Part shown: positions 43,684 through 55,457 of the stretch, one piece after another
Numbering within the stretch: position 1 is the stretch's first letter
How the letters are laid out: each line of letters begins with the position of its first letter
Assembly (NCBI RefSeq): GCF_000003855.2
Contig: NW_003101680.1
Location: forward strand, 3,291,753-3,355,752
From: Blastomyces gilchristii SLH14081
Taxonomy: Eukaryota > Ascomycota > Eurotiomycetes > Onygenales > Ajellomycetaceae
Length of the DNA: 64,000 nt
Direction of reading: 5' to 3'
Notes under the pieces: model-generated
Database searches by the model: none
Told to the model about the DNA's origin: nothing
The model's input: the letters and a program-made list of their open reading frames with translations, nothing else
Translations under genes and position numbers: made by a program

Positions 43684-45552
43684 GCAAGACATCTCGTCTC
43701 TGGATATTATGATGTTCCCAACAAAAGTTTATGTGTTTGATGTTTGTTGCTTCGATTGTTTGAAATTCTGATCTCTTTTCGCCCGCTATTGTCTAATGTT
43801 GTCGTTTGCTGTTTTTCAATGGAATATGCGATGATGGGAGGTTGAGAGTAACAAGCCATAATTGAGTTTCGACTTGCCGAATTGGTAACTGGAGTGAACC
43901 ACGAGGTCTTGACTGACACTCCTTCTCTCTCATGATACCTTTTTGTCAAAGTCAGCTCTGACCAACGCTTCCATACTTTCGTCTTGATCCCCTCTGCTTC
44001 ATTCTTTATTCTTTCGTCTCGGGTCTCGACTTTTCAACTCTTTACAATTCTTTTCGGAATCTGTTTCTTTCTCGTCAATGCCCTGCCCTTGGCATCCGCT
44101 GACTAGGGTGTCGAGTTCGTTTTGTCGTCCGTACTATTACAATTCTTGTTTGAGCAGCTCCTTGTTACTTTTTCGTTTTGCTATTTGTATGCATAACGTA
44201 TTCTACTTCCTAATTGGCCGGTTCTGACTGTCTCCTCGCCGTTTTCTCGAACCTTTCTTTTTTTGAGAAATAATGGTGGGATTGACTCGTGGCCCCTTGT
44301 TTTGTTCAGTTCCCTAAGTCCTTTTTATTATTACTTGTTCGTTGTAAACCTGTCCTTACTAAATATTTGTTACATTATCTGACTTTTGCTTTTTAATGTA
44401 TTTTATACATGTTCGATATTTCAAAGCTATAATAAATAGAGTAAAAAGAAGCCAACTGTTTCGCTTCATTTTAGACAATCGTTTTCAATCCTTTCTCCTT
44501 TCTCCCCGCATGTATGCCTTGATTCTCGAGGGCAGCTACATGGAAGCCCGCTCTGCCGTAAATCTATAGAAGAGTACAGAGAACATGCTACCTACCAGGC
44601 TGCATTAGTCTTGGGTTGGCTGGCCCTTGAATCCCGCTTCTAACCGCGGCCACAGCATGGACCTATCAGCGGCTCGGCACATCGGGACCAACGACCACCA
44701 ACAATCACCACGACGTATACGGCGATCAGTACGTATGCATATATCCAAAACAAACCTCAGGTGCATACAATAAAAGGTAGACATGGAAGCTTCATTTCTA
44801 CGAGAACAGCGGCGGCTTTGAGAGAGAGTAAATTCACCAAATCTACCTACTGCATAGTAGCTATATTTCTTTCTGATTTCTTGAGGATGGCGAGTTTTTT
44901 TCTGTTTTTTTTTTTTTTTTTTTCCTGAATGGAGGAGGGATGACGAAGGTTTCGTTTCCCCCTGCCGTATTCTGTTACCGTACCACAAACCACTATCGCA
45001 GCCCCGTTCCTATTTGATACTATGTCTAGTGATATACAATATACATCCCCCGAACGGAATGTGTTGTTTGATGGAGGGGAGGAGGGGATATGAGGATGCG
45101 ATTATGTATGTATGTATGCACGTTTGAACTTTTCTTAACGACACCGAACATGGAAACAAAACGACGGGACTGACTGGTATATCAGATATCATTTCTCTCT
45201 AATTTTAGGCTCCTCACCAGGATAGGTAGATGGGATAGGAGGTGTAAATTTGCGTTGTTTTCAATTGCAGTAACAGAAGGATGGGTATATTTAAGGCTCC
45301 TTCAACATAGGTTCACAGTGGGTTATATCCTAGCGGATGAAAGGGTGGGTGGGAGGAGGTGAATTTGGAAGTTCCAATACAATGCAGAAATACACTCCAC
45401 CCTAACTAATCCAACGATAATGCATGCTTATCAACTTCAGATTAGAAGTTTTGTAGAAGAGGAATGTATCCTTTATGCAAGGTGTCATGGGGTATGGTGG
45501 CTGCACTGCGTTTGAATTGCTTTCTTTCTATACTTGGATTCGCGGATCCCTT
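43684..45552. other. Convergent 3' regions of the bZIP and GDSL genes
   Basis: No gene seen. T-rich sequence follows the bZIP stop. An A/T homopolymer lies at about 44903-44922. The frame at 44605-44988 on the minus strand has no recognisable domain. Confidence 0.55.
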
Positions 45553-46872
45553 CTAGTTACTGTCGCGTTGTTCTGCTACATTTCGCTCACAAGGCATACC
45601 CGGCCAGTGACTCTGAATTACTTCTGCAATAGCCATATAGCCCTGCGGCTTAGGATGAAAGACACGCGCCAAACCACGCTTATTGGGAAAGTAATCGACA
45701 GAGAATTTGTCGTCCTCCTCATCCTTGTGCTCATCTTCCTCATTGTCTGATCCCCGACGTAGGATTTGTGGATATTTCCAATATTGCTCACGAACCATAA
45801 CAATCCCGCAAGCGGCTCGGTGACCCCAATCCCCCGAATCTAGCGAATGTTGCGCGCAAGCGTCGACGTCGACGTCGTCGACAGACAAATTCTTTGAGCG
45901 GGAATCAATATCGAAGAACCACGTATTGTCGCCGTCACTAGGCCTTTTTTTGCCCGGCTGACAAAAGAGATGATCCTTGAATTTGGGAGCCCAGTCAACC
46001 CAAACGATCCTCTCATCACCCATGACCTTGATAAGCTGGACAATCCTGTTGTTCAGGTAGAGGGGGATTTCGTTTAGTTGCCGACGTAACTTCACCGTAA
46101 GCTTTGGGCGCCACATCCTCCAGTATCCGAAAGACCTTTTAGTGCAGTCTTCGGAGAGGGCTTCGTCGAAGAAAGGACTATATCCAAGTGCCAGGAGCCG
46201 AAAGTGAGGCCCGGTACCCTTGGCTAATATATTGGTTAGGGTCTTAGTATATGCATCTGCAAATTTATCACTGGAGATAAGCCTCTTCGATTTCGTCAGT
46301 TGTTCATTGCAATTTCCCGACCGGATACCGTAGAAACGATAGACACATGCATTAAGGATATTGAAGAAACCAACATCGTTGCCACCAATCGACAATGTGG
46401 CCAGATCCGTGGGCTTGAGAGCCTTTATCTGTCTACTGATCGACTTTTGCTTGCTAAAGGAAGTGCCCGGTATACCCAACACCGCTCCCGAGCAGGCGAG
46501 GAACTGGAAAGAGTGGTTTTGTCCGAGCAGACCTGTACGGATCAACTGCATGGGATAGCTGTCTTTAAACCGCCAGCAGGAGGATCGAAGTTGTTTGCCG
46601 GCGTCGATTCCTGTGGCATAACTGTCCCCCAGAGCCGCATAATTTATAGGAATCGTTTCGTTTTCGCCGATGCAAGTTATGACTGCAGGTTTTTCAAGCC
46701 ATATCAGCGGATATATTCGAAAGTGGGACGGAGAGCTTCTGTGTAAAGGCATTTTCTTGCCTACGGTTGTATATTACTTACGCGATGGCAATGCCCCCGC
46801 AGAATATGAGAAAAGCTGAAAGGCAAATGAGGAGTAGACAACATAGGACTTTATGGATGTAAAGAAATGCAT
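45553..46872 (-). CDS. Secreted SGNH/GDSL-family hydrolase
   Basis: Two exons, 46782-46872 and 45553-46682, joined in phase 1, giving 406 residues. The first exon encodes a typical signal peptide (MHFFTSIKSYVV, hydrophobic core, then AGALPS), which supports secretion. SGNH blocks are intact: block I ALGDSYATG with the nucleophile Ser, block III LSIGGNDVGF with the Asn, and block V VFHPKPQGYMAIAE with the catalytic His. Such enzymes are esterases or lipases acting on lipids, acetylated sugars or other esters; the substrate cannot be told. An acidic low-complexity insert (DNEEDEHKDEEDD) sits just before block V. It is transcribed away from the oxygenase gene at 47665 across about 0.8 kb, so the two could be co-regulated. 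Confidence 0.88.
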
Positions 46873-47664
46873 TATCAGAAGGGATGCAGGGTGGGAAATA
46901 CATAGTATGGCTGTGTTTTGGAGGATGAATAGACGTCTGACGGTGGTAACGACAGTCGGACAGGTTGACATCAGGCCTGCCACTTTTGCATGTATCAGGA
47001 GATAACAATACATTATCCGCGACAGTCAATGCGAGAGTAAGTGTTCTCATTGAGATCAGGCAGGCCCTATCGGCTTCTAACCGCTGTTTTGTGTATGTGT
47101 GCAGAGATCACAGCCATCACAGCCAGGTCGGGCCAGTTCGTGCCTGCTCCAACCTACGTGATGTATTCATTTAAATACACTGCCATTTTGCTGCAAGGAA
47201 ACCACTGTCCTATTCCTATTCAGCTGCAATGCGGCAGGTTATACCTAGACTCTGCTTTGGACTGTGGTCGGAGGGGTTGGGCGTCAGAACCATTTGGATG
47301 TATGTATACATTTATGTACAGAGTAGGGGGAAAATCTGTTGTTTGGTAGAGTTAGCGGGAGGGGCGCCAAATTTTAGTAAGGGGTAAAGCGCTCCCTTTT
47401 TCTCTTTTGCCATCCTCCGAATACAATCCAACTACCCACCTAACAATGGCCAGCATACAAGAGGCCAGAAAGCAAATGGATTAGCAAGAAATTTGAATGT
47501 TTTTGAATTCCGCTTGGGCTGTAAGGAATGCCGTGTCATCACAGTCACCTGATCCTAATGACAACAATAAAAGTTGGACCCTGGCCTCCATTAAAGGAAA
47601 TATATCAGCCTGTTACGATAACTCTTTACCTGCAAAATTAAGTCTGAGTCTGCGAAACTGAAGT
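46873..47664. other. Divergent promoter region, GDSL hydrolase and 2OG oxygenase
   Basis: No gene seen; 792 bases between two oppositely directed starts. It presumably holds both promoters. Confidence 0.55.
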
Positions 47665-49087
47665 ATGAATTCAGGAAATATGCAGCAGCAGCAACAGGCC
47701 AGAGAAGGTAGCGAGACCAAAGAGCCTTCTGCCCATATTCCAGTCGTCGATTTCTCCGATTGGAAAACAGACAGTCCGCCAGAAAAAAGGATGAAAGTCG
47801 CCAAAGAGATCGTGTCGGCATGTCAGAATGTCGGCTTTGCATATATTATCAACCATGCCATTCCCAGAGAGCGTTTGGCTGAGGCCTTTGCATGGTCAAA
47901 AAAGTTTTTCGACCTCTCGCCTGAGCAAAAGCTCCAGGCACCACATCCAGATGGCTCCTCGATCCATCGGGGATATTCCTGGCCAGGTCTCGAAAAAGTA
48001 TCACAGGCAATGGGTGATAAGGCCATGCCAGAGTTAGTGAAGGAGCTGCGAGAGATTACCGATTATAAGGTATTTTGAGCCATACGCCGTCTGATTTGTT
48101 ATTTATACTGTCATCAAAATATTCGCCCAACTGGGGCTTAGGATAAACGAGTTAATGTACTCATATCTTGTTTACTTTTGCAGGAAAGCTATGACATGGG
48201 AAGCGAGGAGGATTCCTATCAGCCAAACGTCTGGATTCCCGAAGAGACACTTCCCGGCTTCCGAAGCTTTATGATGGAGTTCTACTGGGAATGCTTCGCC
48301 GTTGCTAAGGATATTCTTAGAGCAATATCCGTTGGCATTGGTCTTGAAGATGCGAATCATCTTATCAAATTCCACTCTGGTAATAATAACCAACTTCGCC
48401 TCCTCCACTATCCTCCCTTACCGGCCGCGGCGTTGGAGAACGAACAATGTGCTCGTATGCCTGCTCACACAGATTGGAGCTCTATAACAATGCTCTTCCA
48501 GGATGAGTGTGGCGGTCTAGAAGTTGAAGATATCAAGCGGCCAGGCCAGTTCATTCCAGCCACCCCGATTAAAAACGCCATTGTCATGAATGTTGGAGAT
48601 CTCCTCCAAAGATGGAGCAATGGTAAGTTGTACATATATGTTGTAGAATTTGCACGCACGCCGGCCCCCCCTCCCTCCTTCTAACCCGCTTCCATCTGAA
48701 AGCGTAAAAATAGCCATGGTAACCGTAGAATTGGAAGAGATGGCTTTCAAGCATTCCATATCAAATACACAGAATTAGTTTGTTCTGGAAGACTCTAACT
48801 TACATTATCTGCTCACAGATAACCTTCGTTCAACTTCCCACCGTGTCACTATGCCGCCCCTAGCAGATCGGCTTGATGGACCCAATCGCATGGTTAGGGA
48901 ACGTTACTCTATCCCGTATTTCATCGCCCCGGACCCAACGTCAGTTATAGAATGTCTTCCTAGCTGCACTAGCCCAAGTAATCCATCCAAATATCTTCCC
49001 ATTACCCAGAGTGAATATAACAGAATTCGGGCCATGATGCACTACCCAGATAAAGCTACTGAACCAGGGAGTGGAAAAGTTTATTGA
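47665..49087 (+). CDS. 2-oxoglutarate/Fe(II)-dependent oxygenase, isopenicillin-N-synthase-like
   Basis: Three exons, 47665-48069, 48184-48622 and 48819-49087, phases agreeing, 370 residues. The N-terminal DIOX_N region starts with IPVVDFSDW and has VGFAYIINHAIP and FFDLSPEQK. The catalytic core has the iron triad His230-x-Asp232 in MPAHTDWSS and His289 in STSHRVTMPP. The co-substrate motif Arg310-Tyr-Ser312 lies in RERYSIPYF. These enzymes couple 2-oxoglutarate oxidation to hydroxylation, desaturation or ring closure; the substrate is unknown. A Gln run (QQQQQ) lies near the N-terminus. No signal peptide is seen, so it should be cytosolic. It sits back to back with a secreted esterase, and no synthase gene is near, so a secondary-metabolite role is only a guess. 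Confidence 0.92.
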
Positions 49088-50072
49088 GAATGAACATTTA
49101 ACAAAATCGGTGAGTGTCAGTTTTGACCTCGCCATAACAAAAGTCCATTTCCACATGCCTTAACCCTGAAGAATGTATTTCCATACTCAAGCCAAATCCT
49201 CTTTGAATAGTTTCTGGAACATGCTTGTCAGTAGCTTTGGATTTTAGTTGTTCGTCTCCTGAACCATTACTGGCGTATCGCAATCCTTACCTGATAGCAA
49301 TGAAATTGGAATGAAATCTATATGTTTAATTCCGCATGTTTTTATTACTTTCTGCTGTGTATATTTGAATCCGCCTCTACGTAGGGGGGCCTTCATATTC
49401 GTGACATTCATCCTTCTAAATCCTTGGGGTCGCACCGTATTTGATGCGCAAACACTACGAGTGAATGTGAGATATCTACGATTCAACATTACCAGGAGAC
49501 ATGGACAATGGAGTTCATAAGGAAATGCTTCATTAACATTACATCTGCAGGTAAACCTAAATGCAGGAACATTGCATGTAGCTGAACAGAACGGAGCTTG
49601 AAATTGTGGGAGGCAGAACAGAACGAAACTTGAAACTGTGGGAGACAAACAATAAAAGCTAACAAACTGCAACGGAATTTACTGAAGCACATGTACAGTA
49701 CAAAACAAACAACAAGTGTCCAGAGCATCCTGCCAGAATCCAGAATCCAACTTCGAAACGATCTGAGAACGTTTGGCGCGTTGCGAAAAAAAAAAATCTT
49801 CAACAATCCTTCGCAGTCGCAAGAACAAAAGAGAATTATCCAACAATTGACCGCAGCATATAAGATGAAAAACTCTCTCTCGAGATCTGTGCGGCGAATG
49901 TATATAACCCAATCTAGTCAACTCCGTATAGCAAATATAGTTCCCATAAACCGGTTTTGTATCCAAAAATAAATGTCTTCCCAATCGGAGGCCGGCCCCA
50001 ACTCCTATCCAAAAATGATCATGTATAATCCAGACACCTTCAACCCCCTTTTTTTTTCGAATTTTGAATATT
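49088..50072. other. Convergent intergenic region, no gene seen
   Basis: Holds the 3' regions of the oxygenase and F-box genes. A short direct duplication of GAACAGAACG(A/G)A(A/G)CTTGAAA and GTGGGAG lies at about 49585-49650. Frames of 90-145 codons have no recognisable domain. Confidence 0.5.
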
Positions 50073-51401
50073 TCAATCGAGAGAGTCTTTTCCATTTTTC
50101 TGGTAGGGGGGAATGTAACACATTGGCTCTTGATCATCGAGAGAGTCACCAGGCCTCCATCCAAAATCACCTCGTATAGCTACTTTGTGTTGCATCGTGC
50201 CCCACGTAGAGTCCAGCGCAAATGGCCCGGTCGTTTCGTCAGGCATTGAGGAATCGATAGCTCTGATTTTCGCACGCTGCCTTAGCTTCGTGCTGATTCG
50301 GCGGAGAACGCGTCCCCGGAGAATGACGTAGCGTTCAGACAGTTCCCCAAGTGTGTCTAGTGGCTGCACATTAAAGCTGAAGATGGCGTCGCACTTGTCG
50401 CAGTGGTGTGGAGCGTTGGCGCATTTGTGGCAGGAAAGCTTTTCCGGATGGTTCATGACTTTGCAGTAGACCATATCCCAGAGTTCAGGGGTTTCGGGAA
50501 AGTTCATGTGGTTGCATACTTTGACGGAGGCGTTTTTGAGCTGGGGACCAAAGAAAGCGTCGCGGTCGAAGACTTTGTCGTAGTCGACGCGGATGGTAAT
50601 GAATTTCTCTCCTGATGTTTCGTATCCTTTAGGAAGTTCCACTTCCCTGTAAGGCTGTAGAATAGTAAAAATATAACGTCCGTCTAAGCGTTCTTCAACC
50701 GTGCCAGTATTATTGGCGATAAATTCTTTTGACTCTTCGTCGACGTTCTCGAAGTTGGATATGTAGATGCCGGTGCTCCTGCCGCCGAGCGTGAGCCGCC
50801 ATTCGCAGGTGGTTTCGTCTAATTTGATCCGCCTTTCCGAGGAAAAGCTGGGAGCACATCCAAGAGTGCAGTTTTGATTCTTTGGGTGCAGTTTGAGGCA
50901 CCAGATACAGGCAATGTCCTTGCGCGAATCTCCCTGCAAGCCCTGAAGGAATTTGAACCGTTCGTATTCCATCGGGAATGGCTCGTGGCATCCCCGGCCC
51001 CAGATTTCGGATATTGGAGGCATATCCATAGGCCCAAAATCATTTAGGTTGGAGAATTGGTACGCGCCTAAAAGTTGGATGTCAGAAAAGGTTATTCCTG
51101 CCTATTTTACGTCAAAATTAACCAACGAACCTTTACAAGTAAGAGCAAGTGAGGCTTTGTCCGCCGGGCCGAGGTTGCTCGTAATTTTCAGAAGGAGCTC
51201 TGGCGGTATGCTCAGGAGTCTGTTCTCGTCTTGCCTGGACACGGCAGATTGCACCTTGCTCCGTTTATCGACACAACGTTGCTCTTGCCAGGCCTGAGCC
51301 TTGTTTTCTTGGACGCTAAAGAGCTTAGTTAGCGACGCACGTATTGAGATATCACAGGCAAATGCTGAAACGTTCAAATATTTAGAAGCTGCAGGGGCCA
51401 T
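50073..51401 (-). CDS. F-box protein with Cys-rich C-terminal region
   Basis: Two exons, 51131-51401 and 50073-51067, joined in phase 1, giving 421 residues from the ATG at 51401. An F-box lies at about residues 63-95: LLSIPPELLLKITSNLGPAD then KASLALTCKGAYQFSN. The intron falls inside this motif. F-boxes bind Skp1 and make the protein a substrate receptor of an SCF ubiquitin ligase; its target is unknown. The rest contains two cysteine clusters, CIWCLKLHPKNQNCTLGC and LSCHKCANAPHHCDKCD, of the kind seen in many fungal F-box proteins, possibly zinc-binding. An upstream extra exon cannot be excluded. These families are large and fast-evolving in filamentous ascomycetes. Confidence 0.8.
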
Positions 51402-53249
51402 ACACTGCCATTCTTGGAGGGCGAGTGGCGATGGTTTGTATGCGTGGCCGCGGGTAGTAGGTACGCTCAGGGGCTTTTTCCGGATTTAAATGCTATAAAG
51501 AAGAAACGATATGTGAAGGTATATTGAACAAGGTGGTTGTGTATATTGTATGTCGCTTTCTGACTGCGCTCATATAGGTACGTACAGCTGAAAACACTTA
51601 CTGCAGCAGAGGAAGTTGCTTGCAGAACGGAGGGAATGGGAGGCCAGCACCCTCTTTATACCCTGCTCCAAAGGTTAAACATGCTCAACGTCAAAGTTCA
51701 ATGAGTGACTCTGGTTTACAGCACGTAGAATACTGATGAGAAGTCATCTTTTTGAGTTTGACGACAACGAAACCAGTGCCTTCGTGAGGTGACGAAGGGT
51801 TTAATTTACAGTTCCGCTGAAGTTAACGTCAAAACAAACATTTTTCGAGAATCGACGGATTTCCCGTTAGGGCTTAACGGAGAGGAAAAAACGGTTTCCG
51901 AAAAGTCATAACTTTTCGCAAACCATGAACTCTGCCCCTTGGTAGTGGAAAAATAATGCCAAAGTCGTGCTCCACGGGCGTTCCGCCCATGATGGCGGTG
52001 GGGTTTCCTTATCAAGGTTGTTTGTCCAAATACTGTCCCAGGCCGCAAAGGCAGCAAGTAAAAGAAAATCTATGGTATGAACCACGAAATATGGGTGGTT
52101 CACACCAAAGCACACGAGTAAAACCTGGGCTTCTTTTGAGGAATAAAGATATTGGTGGGTGAGACACCCGAACAAAAAATGATTGATCCTCCATGGATAC
52201 AAGAGATCTGTATAGTAAGCATTAACCCCATGAGTAAGGATAGACATTCAAGGTCCAACGACCTAAGCAGACTTGCGAGCCTACAAGCAAGCGTAGAAGC
52301 AAGCGTATAAGCAAGCGCAAGATGGATCATTACTGACAGATCAACCAAGCACAGGACCAGCTCAACAAGGCTCGCAAAACAGGTGATAATACTAATTCAC
52401 GGGTGCGAAAAGTCTTATCGATCGGATTCTATAGTTTGTTTTATATAGTTAGCAGTTAGCGCTCGATGTATTCCAACTGGAGGGGATAACGCACAGTACT
52501 AAGTTTCCATAGTTTCTTCTAAACTCCTTAAAACATGAGGGATAGAGAAATGTCGTCATTTTTTAGTTTGAAAGTCGTTGGTTTTTGGGTTGAAATAAGC
52601 TTGAATAAGCTTTGGGCGCTCAACGGCCGGACCAATAAGAACTGATTGGTCGAGGTTCTACACTCTGCACAAGCGCTATTCCACGTGACCCCCCCCACAC
52701 ACACACAACACACATAACGTAGTAAACTAGCTGCCACGCTAGCACTAGATGGGTCATAACAACCAACCATGTTCAAAGCTTTTCGCCTGTGAAAATCCGC
52801 CGAAATAATTCTGTCCTGCTAAGATGACTTCTAATAAAAGTTCCGAAGACACTCCGCTTCATGATCCATCATATGATATTGTCAACGTTTGGTGTGGTGG
52901 TAAAGATAGAACTGAAATGACTGTGATGTGCTATCATGCTATCATAGACACTTCAATATTTTAGCTCTAGTCAAAACATAGAGGAGCGGCGAGCCTCCGG
53001 CGATCAAATAGGAATTTTTTGATTTGATAAAGGATCTCTTATCCATGGATAATGATGACTTCCAGTTTAAACCTGGCCAATTGGACTCAATGGAAGAGAT
53101 GTGCTTTTGGATGGCAAAGGCTTGTTTGCACACTTTCATATGCTGGCACCTCATCTCACTGAGCTGTGGATAATAACTCTAGAGGAATATTACACAACAC
53201 CAGCAATTCATTTAATCATAACAGCCAATGATGGCAAATTAACTGCAAG
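51402..53249. other. Intergenic region with tandem repeat, no intact gene
   Basis: No intact gene seen. A 12-base tandem repeat lies at 52283-52318. Sequence from about 52.8 kb becomes AT-rich and may include decayed upstream parts of the kinase relic that follows, for instance an EFFDLIKDLLSMDNDDFQF reading near 53.0 kb. A CA-rich run lies at about 52695-52710. Confidence 0.45.
52283..52318 (+). repeat. 12-base tandem repeat, three units (NAAGCAAGCGTA)
   Basis: Three adjacent 12-base units differing by one or two bases: CAAGCAAGCGTA, GAAGCAAGCGTA and TAAGCAAGCGCA. Confidence 0.85.
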
Positions 53250-53460
53250 AACAAATCCCACAAAGCTGGGATTATCTGAGAAAATGTTAAACCAGAAAAT
53301 GGTCTCATTGACATGGATAAAAACCTGTGGATTATAGATTTTAAAGAATCTTACACGCCAGACTGGGTTGATGAAAAGTTGATGGAAAACAGTTGAAGGG
53401 GATTTGCAGGGGCTATTGAAAGTCATAAATTTTATTCATGGCAGGGACATAGAGATGAAG
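53250..53460 (+). pseudogene. Relic of a protein kinase gene
   Basis: One frame reads SHKAGII, then a TGA, then ENVKPENGLIDMDKNLWIID and FKESYTPDWVDEKLME. This matches the catalytic-loop to DFG region of fungal serine/threonine kinases (HGDxKPENVLID, WIIDFGG, GWVD). One extra A near 53386 then shifts the frame, after which VEGDLQGLLKVINFIHG follows in the next frame. The catalytic HxD motif is replaced by the stop, and DFG reads DFK, so it is not functional. Upstream kinase lobes are not recognisable. It is a decayed member of a large fungal kinase family. Confidence 0.65.
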
Positions 53461-53539
53461 CAATTCATTCTTATGATGAATATGCAATCAGTCAGCTGGA
53501 GCTTCCTTTGGATTTTCCATAATTGCAGTTCCAATGTTA

Positions 53540-53896
53540 CCAAGTTCACTGCTGCTGATGTGTTTCCCCAAAGGAGGCGGGCGAACATCCAGTGTTTTAT
53601 TTGTGCCGTCGTAGCCCGATGAAGAGCTCCCTTGGGCGCCATGCCCATTTGCTCCATCACCTTGCGGATGCTACTCCTTATTAGTGGGCACCGTCCCGAA
53701 ATGTTCCATAGGCCTTGTAGGCGCTAGTTACTCCCAAATATTCCTGAAGTTCAGCAGGAGATAATTTTTTGAAGACCTTTTTCGAACGGCCAGTTTTTAT
53801 TATCGTGTTGGCATCGAGAAAATAATTCTTCCTTTTGTATAAGGAGCTTGACGACCTTGAATTGGTATCATTTTTGACTATCAAGTTGCCAGACAT
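53540..53896 (-). pseudogene. Possible frameshifted gene, family not recognised
   Basis: From an ATG at 53896 the minus strand encodes about 70 residues ending LSPAELQEYLGVTSAYKAY, then GTFRDGAH and a stop. In the next frame, without a usable intron between, it continues convincingly as IRKVMEQMGMAPKGALHRAT then TAQIKHWMFARLLWGN. The two halves look like one protein split by a single-base shift near 53690. I do not recognise the family. It lies beside the kinase relic, which suggests a decaying region. Confidence 0.35.
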
Positions 53897-54342
53897 TGCA
53901 GCCTCTAGTTATGACTCGCTCACCTGTTTCGTATCCATTAATTATTAATACTGTTTCCTCCGCTGCCAAGGCCGCCGCACCTGCCTTGGAAGAGCCGGCT
54001 ACGTCACGTGGACACCTCCGGCGATTTTGGCATCATCACCGCAATTTGTCGCAACCAAGCAGAAATCTGCAAACACGATGCCCTCGGAAGTTGGCAGAAG
54101 AAGCTCACCTAGTTCGCAGCAGCCAAGAAAAGCGGCTAGACAGAGTATTTTGTCAAATGACGTGCTGATATGACGCTCTGACTCAGTTTTCGGTTTCCTA
54201 TTTTCTATTTTCACCATGGGCATCCGGGCGTAGAAAATAACACAAGAGTATTCCATCAACCACCGGCGGTTCTTCTAGTGGCCAAGCGACACTTCCTTTT
54301 GGTCTTATCTGGCTTGCCTTCTGCTCACAGAGTGCAGCAGAT
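53897..54342. other. HEM25 promoter region
   Basis: No gene seen; a frame of 90 codons has no domain. It contains a TGACTCA box at 54179-54185 and is expected to hold the promoter of the carrier gene. Confidence 0.5.
54179..54185 (+). promoter_or_regulatory. CpcA/Gcn4-type box TGACTCA upstream of HEM25
   Basis: Exact TGASTCA match 164 bases upstream of the ATG at 54343. A role in regulating a glycine carrier is plausible but is inference. Confidence 0.5.
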
Positions 54343-55457
54343 ATGTCTGATGGCTCCACCAATGGTGCCCAGCTAAAGACTTCGACTTGTATGGCTTTCC
54401 GCAGCGCCCCCAAATTATTAAACCTGGCCCCTCCTATCTGAAACTCTTGCTGACCGGCCATTTAGCCTCGAAGCCAACATTCCACTTCGTTGCTGGCCTG
54501 GCCTCGGGGCTCTCTTCTGCCGTTCTCCTCCAACCCGCAGACCTCCTGAAGACTAGAATCCAACAAGCCCGCCAAACATCTTCCCTCCTCTCCACCGTTC
54601 GCAAAATCCTTGCATCGCCCCAACCAATCCGCGGCCTCTGGCGAGGGACACTACCCTCAGCACTTCGAACGGGATTTGGGTCCGCTCTTTACTTTTCTAG
54701 CTTAAATGCGTTAAGGCAAGGGGTAGCAAACCGGGGGCCAATCGTCCTACTCAACGGCGACCGAGATGCCAAGTCCACACGCACATCCGCGCTTCCGAAG
54801 CTCTCCCACACAGCAAACCTCGTCACCGGGGCCATTGCGAGAACGGCGGCAGGGTTCGTCATGATGCCTGTCACCGTCATAAAAGTACGCTATGAGTCGG
54901 ACTATTACGCCTATCGCAGCGTTTGGGGAGCCGGGCGGGATATTGTGCGTTCAGAGGGGTTCCGGGGTTTATTTTACGGCTTTGGCGCGACCGCTATCCG
55001 CGATGCGCCGTATGCCGGTCTGTACGTTGTGTTTTATGAGCAATTGAAGAAGACTCTTGATTCCCTTGGCTTTGGTGCGTCGACGACAACCACCCCGTCC
55101 ACCTCTGGAGAGCCGACTGGCAAGGATATCTCCAAATCGCAGCCTGTTCCCTCATCTATATCGGTGAATTTTGTCTCCAGTGCACTGGCTGCCAGCTTGG
55201 CGACAGCTATCACCAACCCGTTCGACGTGGTAAAGACACGATTGCAGCTTATGCCAAACAAGTATCGCAATATGGTACATGCCGTGCGGCTAATGCTCCG
55301 TGAGGACGGGGTGCGGAGCCTGTTCGGAGGGTTGGGTTTGCGCATGGGCCGCAAAGCAGTCAGTTCCGCACTTGCATGGACTGTGTATGAAGAACTGATT
55401 CTAAAAGCAGAGAAGAGGTGGCCGGATCCAGATAACGTCGAGCAATTAGCGTCATGA
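54343..55457 (+). CDS. HEM25: Mitochondrial glycine carrier Hem25 (SLC25A38 type)
   Basis: Two exons, 54343-54388 and 54466-55457, give 345 residues. The first exon encodes only [15 protein letters not shown] and is joined in phase 1 to [20 protein letters not shown]. The GTATGG donor and a TTGCTGAC branch-like site support the intron. The three-repeat carrier fold is intact, each repeat with its PxD/xxK signature: [24 protein letters not shown] (Asp replaced by Thr, as the family allows) and [12 protein letters not shown]. Hem25 brings glycine into the matrix for 5-aminolevulinate synthesis, the first step of heme formation. A Thr/Ser-rich loop at about residues 220-250 is longer than usual. 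Starting at 54387 instead would lose the family N-terminus. Confidence 0.93.

Noticed and set aside
49691..49972. 93-codon frame on the plus strand downstream of the oxygenase gene
   Set aside because: No recognised domain, and it lies in a convergent 3' region with mixed low-complexity sequence.
52400..52800. Possible solo LTR upstream of the F-box gene
   Set aside because: I could not find matching TG...CA ends, target duplication or a second copy within the window.
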